Positions 53,868 through 62,604 are shown, counted from the first letter of the stretch. The stretch is 64,000 bases of DNA from an uncultured Oceanisphaera sp. (GCF_947495715.1 NZ_CANLZU010000002.1:124001-188000); one strand, 5' to 3'. The notes: generated by a model not told the origin, from the sequence alone. Program-made: numbers and translations.

Positions 53868-55457
53868 TTACGCGGATTGTAACTGTGGGCTGGTATTTTC
53901 GATCACGTGGCGAGCAAAGCCGCTGCCGGCCTCTTCGTAGATATTGAAGATATCGTCCGCCCCCATGTCACGCAGCTGAGCGCCTTCTTCCGGATAGCAG
54001 ATAATGGCAGCCACCTGGCCCTTGAACTGGTTGTGGCGAATCTGCTCCAGGGCGTAGAGGTTACCCGCATGATTCGGCATGGCGAGAAAGATGTATTCCA
54101 GCTGTGTACTGATATTGGCTTTGTCCCAGAAGTCCGAATCCGAGGCATCGCCTTCGATGGCGTTGATATTCAGTTCCTGCAGCAGCGTGATTTTTTTCTT
54201 GTCGCTGTCGATCCCCAGTAACTGGCCCGGATAGTGTTGTTCCAGCTCCATGTAGGCGCCCTGACCGATACGACCCATGCCGATCACCAGCACCCGGGCG
54301 TCGCCCAGCTGAATGGGGGTGTCGTCCGGGTGCAGCTGCGGGTTTTCCCGAGGCTGAAAGCGGTTCATCAGGCGGCGATAGATATTTTCATTTTCGGCGT
54401 TCAGCGGGGCCGACACCATAAATGAAACCGCCAGCGCAATGGAGGCGACAATGGCCCAGTCGTTGCTAAGCAACCCCTGCTTGGCCGCCAGAGCGGCCAC
54501 GATAAGACCGAACTCCGAATAGTTGGTCAGGCTGAAGGTCGCCAGCAGCGAGGTACGGATCCGCAGGCCGCAGCGGCTGTAAAACAGGTAGTAGAGCAGG
54601 CTTTTCAGCGGCAGCACCAGCAACAGTATGGCGGCAATCCACAGGGCGTCCATGGTCGGCATGCCGTTCAGGCCGATGCTCAGGAAAAACGCCACCAGAA
54701 ACAGCTCTTTCATGTTGAACAGGGACTTGGCCAGTGAAGAGGCGCTGTAGTGAGAGGCCAGCATCATGCCGATGATCAGGGCACCAAGGTCGCCCTTGAG
54801 TCCGACCAGCTCGAAGCCGCCGACACCCACCACCAGGGCCAGAAACACCGCAAACAGGGTTTGCAGCTCGCCGTGACCGCTTCGTTCCAGCATCTTGAAA
54901 AACAATGGCCGCAGCAATGGCAGCAGCACCAGCAGGCCCAGCGCCCAGGGGCTGGGCACCTTGCCGCTGGAGATGGTTAAAAACGCCACCGCAAACAGAT
55001 CCTGCATCACCAGCACACCGATGGCGATGCGACCATAGAAGGTGTTCATGTCGCTGCGCTCTTCGAGCACCTTGACCGCAAAGACGGTGCTGGAAAAACT
55101 GAGCGCAAAGCCCATCAGCATGGCCTGACGCCATTCCAGCTCCAGCGCCAGGCTGAAACCGATGGTTTTCACCGCCAGCAGCACCCCGGTAAACAGCAGG
55201 GTCGAAAACAGGATATGGCCGGTGGCCGTGCCCCAGACTTCTCTCTTGAGCAGGGTCTTGATGTCCAGCTTGAGCCCGATGCTGAACAACAGCAGGGTGA
55301 CCCCCAGGTTGGCGAGGGTGTCGAGGGTAGCGTTGCTTTCATAGCCCATGGCGTTGAGCACGAAGCCCGCTGCCAGAAAACCAATCAGCGGGGGCAGGTT
55401 AATCAGATAAACAGCCAGGCCGCAGCCAAAGGCAATAGCGATAAAAATGGGATCCAT
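53868..55457 (-). CDS. Kef-like monovalent cation:proton antiporter (CPA2) with RCK domain
   Basis: A 529-residue protein. Residues about 1-350 form the CPA2 membrane domain (LLLFSIGLKLDIKTLLKREV, ALSFSSTVFAVKVLEE, and the ion-site pair Q152-D153 in VMQDLFAVAFL). From about 388 a Rossmann/RCK_N nucleotide-binding domain follows (VLVIGMGRIGQGAYMELEQ, with LLGIDSDKKK). It resembles KefB/YbaL-type K+/H+ antiporters but is shorter at the C-terminus than KefB/KefC (about 600) and has no neighbouring KefF/G. K+ efflux or pH homeostasis is inferred. Confidence 0.88.
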   Translation of the reverse strand: MDPIFIAIAFGCGLAVYLINLPPLIGFLAAGFVLNAMGYESNATLDTLANLGVTLLLFSIGLKLDIKTLLKREVWGTATGHILFSTLLFTGVLLAVKTIGFSLALELEWRQAMLMGFALSFSSTVFAVKVLEERSDMNTFYGRIAIGVLVMQDLFAVAFLTISSGKVPSPWALGLLVLLPLLRPLFFKMLERSGHGELQTLFAVFLALVVGVGGFELVGLKGDLGALIIGMMLASHYSASSLAKSLFNMKELFLVAFFLSIGLNGMPTMDALWIAAILLLVLPLKSLLYYLFYSRCGLRIRTSLLATFSLTNYSEFGLIVAALAAKQGLLSNDWAIVASIALAVSFMVSAPLNAENENIYRRLMNRFQPRENPQLHPDDTPIQLGDARVLVIGMGRIGQGAYMELEQHYPGQLLGIDSDKKKITLLQELNINAIEGDASDSDFWDKANISTQLEYIFLAMPNHAGNLYALEQIRHNQFKGQVAAIICYPEEGAQLRDMGADDIFNIYEEAGSGFARHVIENTSPQLQSA

Positions 55458-55480
55458 TGGTGCTTCTTATTATTACTGGG

Positions 55481-56233
55481 TCAGAACAGGTCGATATCGG
55501 CGACGGATGAATAAACATGCTGCGGACGGAAGGGCATCTTGTCAATGTCTGCGACCTGACTGACACCGGTCAGCACCAGTACGGTTTCGAGTCCGGCCTG
55601 AAACCCCGCCAGAATGTCGGTTTTCAGGTTGTCACCCACGATCAGGGTGTTTTCGGAATGGGCGTCCATGTGATTCAGTGCGGCCCGTACTATCCAGGCG
55701 CTGGGTTTGCCGACGTAAAACGGTTTCTTGCCGGTCATCCGCTCTATGGGGGCACAGAGCGCGCCACAGGCCGGGTGCATGTTCGGGCCGTGGGTATCCG
55801 GATTGGTGGCAATAAAGCTGGCACCGTCGGCCACGAAGCGGGCCGCCATCTGGATCATGCTCCAGTTGTAGTTGCGGGTTTCGCCCACCACCACAAAGTC
55901 CGGGTCGATATCGGTAATGGTAAAGCCGGCCTTGTACAGTTCGTGGATCAGCGCCCCTTCACCGATGACATAGGCTTTTTCGCCGTTCTGGCGTTTCAGA
56001 AAGTCGGCGGTGGCCATGGCCGAGGTATAGAAACTGCTTTCCGGTACTTCGATGCCGGCGGAATAAAAACGGTTTTGCAGATCCTTGGGCGTCTGGGCCG
56101 GATAGTTGGTCAGAAACAGCAGGTTGATGTCCTGCTCCAGTACCCGGCGTATAAAGGCGTCGGCGCCGGGGATCAAGTCGTTGTTATGCAGAATGACGCC
56201 GTCGATGTCACAAATCAGATTTTTCTTATGCAC
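55481..56233 (-). CDS. umpH: HAD-family nucleotide phosphatase UmpH/NagD
   Basis: A 250-residue HAD IIA phosphatase, same length as E. coli NagD/UmpH, which prefers UMP and other nucleoside monophosphates. Motif I is D9-I-D11-G-V, motif II LTNYPAQT, the cap has VGEGALIHELYKAGFTITD, and motif III/IV are FYVGKPS and IVGDNLKTDILAG. The start is GTG at 56233, with AAGGAG 7 bases before it on the minus strand. Confidence 0.94.
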   Translation of the reverse strand: MHKKNLICDIDGVILHNNDLIPGADAFIRRVLEQDINLLFLTNYPAQTPKDLQNRFYSAGIEVPESSFYTSAMATADFLKRQNGEKAYVIGEGALIHELYKAGFTITDIDPDFVVVGETRNYNWSMIQMAARFVADGASFIATNPDTHGPNMHPACGALCAPIERMTGKKPFYVGKPSAWIVRAALNHMDAHSENTLIVGDNLKTDILAGFQAGLETVLVLTGVSQVADIDKMPFRPQHVYSSVADIDLF

Positions 56234-56354
56234 TCATGCTCTCCTTGAGGCCCGTATTGAGTAGGCCCTTGTCTAGTAGGCCAGAGCCCGCTATGGCTTT
56301 ATGCCTACTGTCATCGCAGCTTATGACAAATTGATGACCAGCGTCACCGTTTTA

Positions 56355-57029
56355 TTACTTTTCTATGCAGCTTAACAGGGGGCCGAGTTGATTGATGCGA
56401 TAGCCAATGGTGCTGGCGCGGCCTTGTACGTAAGCCGAGGGCCGCCCGGCATGGTACTGTCGCGGATTAGGCAGCACCGCGGCCAGCAAGGCGGCCTGAT
56501 GGCGAGTGAGATTGGCGGCGGAGCTATTGAAATAGGCTCGTGCCGCCGCCTCGGCACCGTAGATGCCGGGGCCGAATTCGGCGATGTTCAGATACAGGGT
56601 CATGATGCGGTCTTTCGGCAAGATCAGCTCCAGCATGGGGGTATAAATGGCCTCCAGTAGCTTGCGGGTAATGCTGCGTCCCGGCCACAGATAGAGGTTT
56701 TTGGCGGTCTGCATGGTAATGGTGCTGCCGCCGCGTAACCGGCCCTGGTCCCTAAATTCGTTGAAGACATCATTGAAGGCGCCCCAGTCAAAGCCCCGGT
56801 GGCGACAGAACTTGTTGTCTTCGGAGGCGATCACCGCCTTCTTCAGGTGGTGGGAAAGCCGGGAGGACGCTTGCCAGTCTTTGGCCAGGGACTCACCTTC
56901 AAACAGCCGGATCACCATCAGCGGCGTCACCGGCACCGGAACGTAGCGATAGAGGAATGTCAGCAGCAGGGGGCCCAGGATCACCAGGCCCAGCAACCAG
57001 AGTACACAGCGTTTTAAAAAAGCAATCAT
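56355..57029 (-). CDS. mtgA: Monofunctional biosynthetic peptidoglycan transglycosylase
   Basis: A 224-residue glycosyltransferase family 51 enzyme polymerising lipid II. A single N-terminal membrane anchor (about 8-27) precedes the GT51 domain. The catalytic Glu is E70 in ASEDNKFCRHRG; RGGSTITMQTAKNLYLWPGR, RKLLEAIYTPMLEL and LYLNIAEFGPGIYG are the other family motifs. There is no penicillin-binding domain. It is divergent from the deaminase gene. Confidence 0.95.
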   Translation of the reverse strand: MIAFLKRCVLWLLGLVILGPLLLTFLYRYVPVPVTPLMVIRLFEGESLAKDWQASSRLSHHLKKAVIASEDNKFCRHRGFDWGAFNDVFNEFRDQGRLRGGSTITMQTAKNLYLWPGRSITRKLLEAIYTPMLELILPKDRIMTLYLNIAEFGPGIYGAEAAARAYFNSSAANLTRHQAALLAAVLPNPRQYHAGRPSAYVQGRASTIGYRINQLGPLLSCIEK

Positions 57030-57250
57030 CGATAGGGCATTCCCATGGTGGCGTTGATATCACCGAGCGAGCTTTGGCCTGTTTGAGCCCGATTTGTGAC
57101 CATTCGGTTATTTTGTGGCGGCAGCGGCGATGGAATCTTTGTTATCTTTAACCTTATTGGTTTCAGCATCCTGCTTTCATGACCGGTTTATCCGCTTTCG
57201 GTTGATAAATAGTCGGTTAACAAGCGGTGTATAAACAGCGGAGAAACGCC

Positions 57251-58273
57251 ATGTCCACGTTTATCAGTGAATTGCCCAAGGTGGAATTGCACCTGCATAT
57301 AGAGGGAACCCTGGAGCCTGAAATGGTGTTCGCCCTGGCCAGGCGCAATGGTATCACCCTCGATTACCCGGATGAAAGCGCCCTCAAGGCGGCCTATCGG
57401 TTTGAAGATCTGCAATCGTTTCTCGATGTCTATTACCAGGGCATGCAGGTATTGCTGACCGAGCAGGACTTTTTCGATCTGACCTGGGCCTATCTGCGCC
57501 GGGCACATGCCGAGCGGGTACGCCATGTGGAGATCTTCTTCGACCCCCAGGCGCACACCGGGCGCGGCGTGCCCCTGGCGGTGGTGGTGGGGGGCATAGG
57601 GCGAGCATTGGAGCAGGCCCGCCGGCAGTGGGGGCTGACCAGCCGGCTGATCATGTCGTTCTTGCGTCATCTGTCTCAGGAGTCGGCCTTCGACACCCTG
57701 CATCATGCCGAACCCTTCCGCCAGCAACTGTCGGGCATCGGCCTCGATTCGGCCGAAAAGGGCAATCCGCCCACCAAATTCACCCAGGTGTATGCCGCCG
57801 CCCGGGAGCAGGGCTATCGGCTGGTGGCCCACGCCGGTGAAGAGGGCCCGGCCAGCTATATTCGCGATGCGCTGGATGTGCTCGAGGTGGAACGCATCGA
57901 CCACGGGGTGGCGGCCATTACCGACACGCCCCTGATGGCGCGACTGGCGCAGGAGCGTATTCCGCTTACGGTGTGTCCGCTGTCCAATCTCAAGCTCAAG
58001 GTTGTCGAGACCATGGCCGAACACCCCATGCTCCAGCTGCTGCATGCGGGTCTGTGCGTGACGGTCAACTCCGATGATCCGGCCTATTTCGGCGGTTACA
58101 TGAACGCCAACTACCAGGCGCTGCAGCAGGGGCTGGGTGCCAGCAACGAGGAGTTGTTGCAGCTGGCGCTGAACGGGGTGGAAGCCTGCTGGTTGTCACC
58201 GGAAGAAAAGGCGGTGCTGACACGGGAGCTCAAGGTATATGGAGAGCAGGCCGGCATCCGGTTAAATCATTAA
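57251..58273 (+). CDS. Adenine/adenosine deaminase family protein
   Basis: A 340-residue metal-dependent amidohydrolase. Zinc ligands are H14 and H16 (LHLHIEGTLEP), H194 and catalytic E197 (AHAGEEGP), and D275/D276 (VNSDDPAYFGGYM). In adenosine deaminase proper the last motif reads TDDP with different following residues; the DPAYFGGY form and the short IEGTLEPEM start are those of bacterial/fungal adenine deaminases (Aah1 type, Pseudomonas PA0148-like). I therefore favour adenine as substrate, though many databases label the family 'add'. GGAG precedes the ATG at 57251; an open frame to 57227 is rejected. Confidence 0.88.
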   Translation: MSTFISELPKVELHLHIEGTLEPEMVFALARRNGITLDYPDESALKAAYRFEDLQSFLDVYYQGMQVLLTEQDFFDLTWAYLRRAHAERVRHVEIFFDPQAHTGRGVPLAVVVGGIGRALEQARRQWGLTSRLIMSFLRHLSQESAFDTLHHAEPFRQQLSGIGLDSAEKGNPPTKFTQVYAAAREQGYRLVAHAGEEGPASYIRDALDVLEVERIDHGVAAITDTPLMARLAQERIPLTVCPLSNLKLKVVETMAEHPMLQLLHAGLCVTVNSDDPAYFGGYMNANYQALQQGLGASNEELLQLALNGVEACWLSPEEKAVLTRELKVYGEQAGIRLNH

Positions 58274-58326
58274 AGAGTTGGGGCCGACCGCCGATAACCT
58301 GCGTAACGATGATCAGGAGAGCTGAC

Positions 58327-59196
58327 GTGCGCATTATTTCTGTAGTGGCAGGGCTGACCCTGTGCGCCGGGGCCTGGGCCCAACCCCGTACCTATATGGC
58401 GAATATGGATCAGTCTCTGTGGCGGCTCACCTCGGATTCGGCGGTGCAATGCCGGCTGGAACACCCCATTCCCGGTTTTGGCACCGGTGCCTTTACCAGC
58501 CGGGCGTCCAAAAACATCAATCTGGTGTTTGAACTCAAACCACTGCGGGCCCAGCCGCGTACCCAGTCGGCGATGCTGAAAAGTGTGCCGCCGCAATGGC
58601 AGCCGGGCCGGGTTGCCAACAACCTGACCCGGGTGACCTTTTATCAGCAGTTCGATGCCATGGTCGAGCAGCAGTCGGCCTGGGTGATGCTGGAGGAGCT
58701 GAGTGAAGGACATTGGCCGACCTTCTATTTTGATGACTGGTATCGCAATGGCCAGCCGACCGGGGTGGGACTGTCGTCGGTCAACTTTCGTGCCCGTTAT
58801 GTCGCCTTTCTCGACTGTCAGGCCAATTTGCTGCCCTACAGTTTTGAGGATATCGCCTTCAGCGTGCTCAATTACGTCAACAACGACGACGTGCTGACGA
58901 TTCATTCCAGCCAGCGACTGGCGATGATTGCCGAGTATGTGAAGGCCGACCCCAACATCGGCGAAGTGGTGATCAACACCTATACCGACAGCTTCGGTAC
59001 CGCCGGTCACAACAAACAGTTGTCGCAACGCCGTGCCGAAGCCATCAAGACCCATTTCATGAACCTCGGCCTGCCGGAAGACACCATCAGCCTGGAAGGG
59101 CATGGCGAGCGTCGGCCCATCGCCGACAACCGCACCCCCGAAGGACGCGACACCAACCGTCGGGTGGTCATCAGCCTCGGCCACGACAGGCTCTGA
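58327..59196 (+). CDS. motY: Sodium-type flagellar motor protein MotY
   Basis: A 289-residue protein with a signal peptide (about 1-18, cleaved after AWA), an N-terminal MotY domain (about 20-150; TYMANMDQSLWRL and CRLEHPIPGFGTG) and a C-terminal OmpA-like peptidoglycan-binding domain (about 160-280; NTYTDSFGTAGHN, LSQRRAEAIKTHF, GRDTNRRVVISL). MotY forms the T ring around the basal body in Na+-driven polar flagella. No other flagellar gene is nearby. The start is GTG 58327 with AGGAGA upstream; an ATG at 58309 would contain this ribosome site. Confidence 0.93.
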   Translation: MRIISVVAGLTLCAGAWAQPRTYMANMDQSLWRLTSDSAVQCRLEHPIPGFGTGAFTSRASKNINLVFELKPLRAQPRTQSAMLKSVPPQWQPGRVANNLTRVTFYQQFDAMVEQQSAWVMLEELSEGHWPTFYFDDWYRNGQPTGVGLSSVNFRARYVAFLDCQANLLPYSFEDIAFSVLNYVNNDDVLTIHSSQRLAMIAEYVKADPNIGEVVINTYTDSFGTAGHNKQLSQRRAEAIKTHFMNLGLPEDTISLEGHGERRPIADNRTPEGRDTNRRVVISLGHDRL

Positions 59197-59261
59197 GAGA
59201 GGATATCTACAGCTTTATCCGGACATGCGGGCTCTTTTTGATATGGCCTTGCCGTGGGTTT

Positions 59262-59353
59262 TGTAGCCGGCGCTTCAGCTGCCGGAGCAGACGGTGCCGA
59301 ATCATCAGGCACAGCGCCGTTTGCAGGTTTGCGTCGGCTAAAGCGGCGCCTAC
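59262..59353. repeat. TGTAG...CTAC inverted-repeat unit
   Basis: The left end TGTAGCCGGCGCTTCAGC (59262 on) and right end GGCTAAAGCGGCGCCTAC (to 59353) are approximate complements (core CGCCGCTTTAGC). A similar unit is at 60515-60584. It is followed directly by the GCCTCAC array. Confidence 0.5.
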
Positions 59354-59360
59354 CATTTTT

Positions 59361-59423
59361 GCCTCACGCCTCACGCCTCACGCCTCACGCCTCACGCCTC
59401 ACGCCTCACGCCTCACGCCTCAC
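59361..59423. repeat. Nine perfect GCCTCAC heptads
   Basis: Nine uninterrupted, identical copies of the 7-mer GCCTCAC in the motY-TSUP spacer, 69 bases before the next start codon. The uniformity suggests a recently expanded, length-variable array. Confidence 0.95.
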
Positions 59424-59491
59424 GCCTTTCTGGTTGGCTTTTACCACCGTCTTAGGTAGTTTATGGCCTTTGTCTTTTTTAGGGATTCAAT

Positions 59492-60283
59492 ATGACCTGG
59501 TTGATGTATCTGGCTCTGGGCGCCTTCGCCGGCACTCTGGCCGGACTGTTTGGCGTGGGCGGCGGCCTTATTATTGTGCCTGTGCTGATTATCAGCTTTA
59601 AATTGCAGGGCATCGGCGGCGATCTGATCACCCACATGGCGGTGGGCACCTCGCTGGCCACCATCATGTTTACCTCGCTGAGTGCCATTCATACCCACCA
59701 TGGTCGCAAAGCCATCGACTGGCGCCTGGCGGCGCTGTTGTCTGTCGGCATTGTCGTGGGGGCCTGGATGGGCGGTTATACCGCTGACAAGCTCTCTGGC
59801 CCGCTGCTGCAGCGGCTGATCGGCCTGTTTGCCTGGCTGATGGCGGCGCAGATGCTGTTTGGCCTGGCGCCCAGCGGCGGCGCTAAACTGCCCGGCAAGC
59901 CGGTGCAGGTGGCGGTGGGCGGTGTGATTGGCTGGGCCTCGGGTATTTTCGGTATCGGCGGTGGCTCGCTGACGGTGCCGTTTCTCAGCTGGTGTTCTGT
60001 GCCCATGCAGCGGGCGGTGGCGGTGTCGTCGGTCTGTGGTTTTCCCATCGCGCTGGTGGGGGCGTTGAGCTATGTGGTGCACGGCATGGCGCATCAGGGG
60101 CTGCCGGCCGAGGCCTGGGGTTATGTTTACCTGCCGGCGATGCTCGGCATCAGTCTGGCCAGCATGCCCTTCGCCCGTTTCGGCGCCATTCTGGCGCATA
60201 AACTGTCGGCGCCGGTACTGAAACGCGCCTTTGCGGTATTCCTGTTGCTGGTTGGCGCCAAGTTCCTGTTTTTTCCGGGATAA
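59492..60283 (+). CDS. TSUP family (TauE/SafE-like) membrane transporter
   Basis: A 263-residue protein with eight hydrophobic helices in two repeats. Each repeat starts with the TSUP glycine motif: LAGLFGVGGGLIIVPVL near residue 16 and GWASGIFGIGGGSLTVPFL near 150. Family members export sulfite, sulfoacetate or related anions, or import thiosulfate; the substrate here is unknown. AGGGA precedes the ATG at 59492. It is a single gene between repeat-rich spacers. Confidence 0.9.
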   Translation: MTWLMYLALGAFAGTLAGLFGVGGGLIIVPVLIISFKLQGIGGDLITHMAVGTSLATIMFTSLSAIHTHHGRKAIDWRLAALLSVGIVVGAWMGGYTADKLSGPLLQRLIGLFAWLMAAQMLFGLAPSGGAKLPGKPVQVAVGGVIGWASGIFGIGGGSLTVPFLSWCSVPMQRAVAVSSVCGFPIALVGALSYVVHGMAHQGLPAEAWGYVYLPAMLGISLASMPFARFGAILAHKLSAPVLKRAFAVFLLLVGAKFLFFPG

Positions 60284-60302
60284 AGCAGAATCAGCCCGCG
60301 TT

Positions 60303-60362
60303 GTAGGGTCGATTTCAATCGACCAGCGAGCCACGCCTTTGGTCGAATAAATTCGACCCTAC
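60303..60362. repeat. GTAGGGTCGA inverted-repeat unit
   Basis: The arms 60303-60325 (starts GTAGGGTCGA, ends CGACCA) and 60340-60362 (starts TGGTCG, ends TCGACCCTAC) are complementary with a few mismatches, giving a long hairpin after the TSUP gene. Probably a REP/MITE-type unit; no other copy in the window. Confidence 0.6.
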
Positions 60363-60463
60363 GACTACCAGAAAACACGACGCCAAACGTTTTGTGCCGT
60401 CATCCTGACGAAGGTCAGGATCTTGTTTTGGTTTCGATGCTATTTGCAAGAAGATACCGGGGC

Positions 60464-60498
60464 CGTCATGCTGAACTTGATTCAGTACCGGTATGACG
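60464..60498. repeat. 35-bp imperfect palindrome, copy 2
   Basis: Begins CGTCATGCTGAACTTG and ends GGTATGACG. It matches the complement of 36703-36737 except for two or three bases. A related GTCATCCTGACGAAGGTCAG hairpin lies just upstream (about 60399-60420). Confidence 0.65.
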
Positions 60499-60514
60499 AA
60501 GGTCACTCTGCACC

Positions 60515-60584
60515 TGTAGGCGCCCATTTATGCGGCGCAAACCCACAGGCGTTGCCTGCTCCGCCAGCTAAAGCGGCGGCTACA
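60515..60584. repeat. TGTAG...CTACA inverted-repeat unit, second copy
   Basis: Left TGTAGGCGCC and right GCTAAAGCGGCGGCTACA (to 60584) mirror the ends of 59262-59353. With the two preceding units and degenerate heptads (CCCCTCACG, CCCCTTACG; about 60593-60615) it fills the 320-bp TSUP-lpxM spacer, which holds no gene. Confidence 0.5.
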
Positions 60585-60603
60585 ACACCTCCCCCCTCAC
60601 GCT

Positions 60604-60708
60604 TTACCCCTTACGTTCTTTCTCGATCAACCAGTCGTCGATACGAGCCACCAGCCAGATGATGAGCAGACCGATGGCGATGGTCAGCAGATATTCCAGC
60701 CAGCTCAT
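60604..60708 (-). CDS. 34-residue single-pass membrane peptide coupled to the acyltransferase gene
   Basis: A short ORF, MSWLEYLLTIAIGLLIIWLV followed by ARIDDWLIEKERKG. One membrane helix (about 4-22) is followed by a charged cytoplasmic tail. Its ATG overlaps the TGA of the upstream acyltransferase gene (ATGA, 60705-60708), which argues for translational coupling and real expression. I do not recognise a family. Confidence 0.6.
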   Translation of the reverse strand: MSWLEYLLTIAIGLLIIWLVARIDDWLIEKERKG

Positions 60709-61673
60709 TGTTTTCTTATCTCCCTGATCCCCGCCTCGTAACGGCCCTCGTTGCTGTCGACCTGGGTCTGAAAATATTTCAGGAACCACATGTACTGCTC
60801 GGGCCAGTCACCGAGCAGGGCTTCTATTTCCGCGTTCATTGCCCGGGTGTCGGCGGTGATGTCGGCGGTGGGGTAGGGCGCCATGGGCGGGCGCAGGATC
60901 AGCTCGTAGCGATGCTGCTCCATGTTGTAGACGCTGAGCACGGGAATCACCTTGGCCCCGGTGAGCTTTACCAGCTTGGGCAGAGCCGGCAGGGTGGCCT
61001 TGAGTTCGGCGAAGAAGGGCACAAACAGGCTGGCTTCCCGGCCGTGATCCTGATCCGGCAGATAGAAGAAATGCTTGCCGCTCTTGATGGTCTTGATCAC
61101 CGCCTTGATGCCGGCGTCGCGCTCGTAGACGATGCCGTTGAAACGTGCCCGCTGACGATTGATAAACCAGTCAAACACCGGGTTCTTGGCGCTGTGCATC
61201 ATGGTACACATGGGCAGCCCCAGTGACGTCAGGTAAAGGCCGCCGGCGTCGATGGCCCAGGTATGAGGGATCATGAAGATGATTTTTTCATCATTAGCCA
61301 GGCAGGTATCCAGATGTTCCCGGCCCTGCACCACGAAGCGGCCCTGCAGATAGTCACGGCTGCGGGCGGTCCACTCGCCGTAGCCCATAAAGGTCATCAG
61401 GCCGGCACGAATGGAATTCAGCAGCATGCGCTCTACGTCATCGGCAGGCAATTCGGGAAAACACAGCCGAATATTGGTGCGGGCTATGTAGCACTGCTTC
61501 CTGGCCAGCCTTACCAGCAAGGGCGCCAAGGCGCCGGCAATCGCATCGCGCGCGCGCGCCGGCAACCAGGCCAGCAACCACAGCGCGCCGATGGCCAGCC
61601 AGGTTGGCCAGTATCTGGGGTGCAGATAATGACGTTTGAATTCAAGGTCATAAACGGGGTCGGACCCGGACAT
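60705..61673 (-). CDS. lpxM: LpxL/LpxM-type lipid A acyltransferase
   Basis: A 322-residue Kdo-dependent late acyltransferase of lipid A. An N-terminal membrane helix (about 22-40), the catalytic H137-x4-D142 (PHTWAIDAGG), an Arg-rich region (NRQRARFNGIVYERD) and LPDQDHGREASLFVPFF at 205-220 with the LpxM-favoured DQDHG motif are visible. It is closer to LpxM (MsbB, myristoyl) than LpxL by that motif, but chain length specificity cannot be read. The ATG at 61673 has GAGG upstream; a TTG start at 61703 is rejected. Confidence 0.9.
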   Translation of the reverse strand: MSGSDPVYDLEFKRHYLHPRYWPTWLAIGALWLLAWLPARARDAIAGALAPLLVRLARKQCYIARTNIRLCFPELPADDVERMLLNSIRAGLMTFMGYGEWTARSRDYLQGRFVVQGREHLDTCLANDEKIIFMIPHTWAIDAGGLYLTSLGLPMCTMMHSAKNPVFDWFINRQRARFNGIVYERDAGIKAVIKTIKSGKHFFYLPDQDHGREASLFVPFFAELKATLPALPKLVKLTGAKVIPVLSVYNMEQHRYELILRPPMAPYPTADITADTRAMNAEIEALLGDWPEQYMWFLKYFQTQVDSNEGRYEAGIREIRKQ

Positions 61674-61727
61674 AACAACATCCTCTTTCTGATAAGGCGG
61701 CAAGTGTAAGAAAAAACAGGCGTTAAA

Positions 61728-62501
61728 TCACCTGTTACGCCGAGGGCGGAAGTAATCCCGGTTCTGATAAAAGTCCGGATTCTCATTGGCCGGCCACCAG
61801 CCGGGGATGCCCAGCAACGGCAGCGGCAGCAGCGGGCGTGGCCGATCGAACAGGGCATACTGCGCCAGATGGTCGGCCAGCCTTGCATCCAGCAGCGGAT
61901 AACGGGCCGCGATGGGCAGCTCAAAAAAGGCGGCAGGCATCTCCAGCACCACACATTTGCCGGTCATGCCGATAAACGGCGCCAGCGCCTGTTCATACAG
62001 CGCATGGCCGAAGATAAAGGGCTGCCAATCCCGATTCCAGCGTTTGCGTTCGGTGATAAACAGCCGTTGCCAGTCGTGCTCGCGCAACCAGTGCTCCGTC
62101 TCGGTTTTATCCGGCACTGCCAGCACCAGGCCACATTCGTCGAAATGGGTGATTCTGTCGCGTCGGGGCGTGCGTTTACCGAGGCCGTTGGCCGCAATAT
62201 CTTCCATGTGCAGCCGGTTGAGTAACCCCTTGGTGCGGGGAAACAGCGCCCAGATCACGGCGCCGAAAAAGTCATGCCAGTTATTGGCCCGCGTCGGCAC
62301 CATGCCCTGCGCCACCGCCTGCTCGTAGTAGCAGTTCAGCTCGGCAAAACGGTCATCATCGATAAATTCCACCGGCAAGTCGGCGGCCAGTTGCCGGTTA
62401 AGCTCAATCAGGGTCGGCCATTGCGCCGTAGTGATATCGACCAGACCGGCCAGCTGCGCCAGCACACCATTGCGCCCGGTAACATGGGGATCCCAGTCCA
62501 T
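61728..62501 (-). CDS. DUF3025 family protein
   Basis: A 257-residue soluble protein of unknown function with the DUF3025 features NWHDFFGAVIWALFPRTKGLLN in the first half and GHALYEQALAPFIGMTGKCV in the second. The C-terminal tail is rich in Pro/Trp/Arg (GIPGWWPANENPDFYQNRDY). The frame continues upstream to 62747, but that part is translated element G; the ATG at 62501 (MDWDPHV) has AGGTAG upstream. lpxM starts 54 bases downstream on the same strand, so the two may be co-transcribed. Confidence 0.85.
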   Translation of the reverse strand: MDWDPHVTGRNGVLAQLAGLVDITTAQWPTLIELNRQLAADLPVEFIDDDRFAELNCYYEQAVAQGMVPTRANNWHDFFGAVIWALFPRTKGLLNRLHMEDIAANGLGKRTPRRDRITHFDECGLVLAVPDKTETEHWLREHDWQRLFITERKRWNRDWQPFIFGHALYEQALAPFIGMTGKCVVLEMPAAFFELPIAARYPLLDARLADHLAQYALFDRPRPLLPLPLLGIPGWWPANENPDFYQNRDYFRPRRNR

Positions 62502-62604
62502 GATGACTACCTGTATGAATGAAAACGCGCAAGCATACCCGGAGTCGCGGCCGAGATCACCTTCGGGGACATGTTCAGGTGTATGAGGTGGCCTGGTGGC
62601 AGCC

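Noticed and set aside
59361-59423. CRISPR-like tandem repeat
   Set aside because: Units are 7 bp, contiguous, without spacers; no cas genes in the window.
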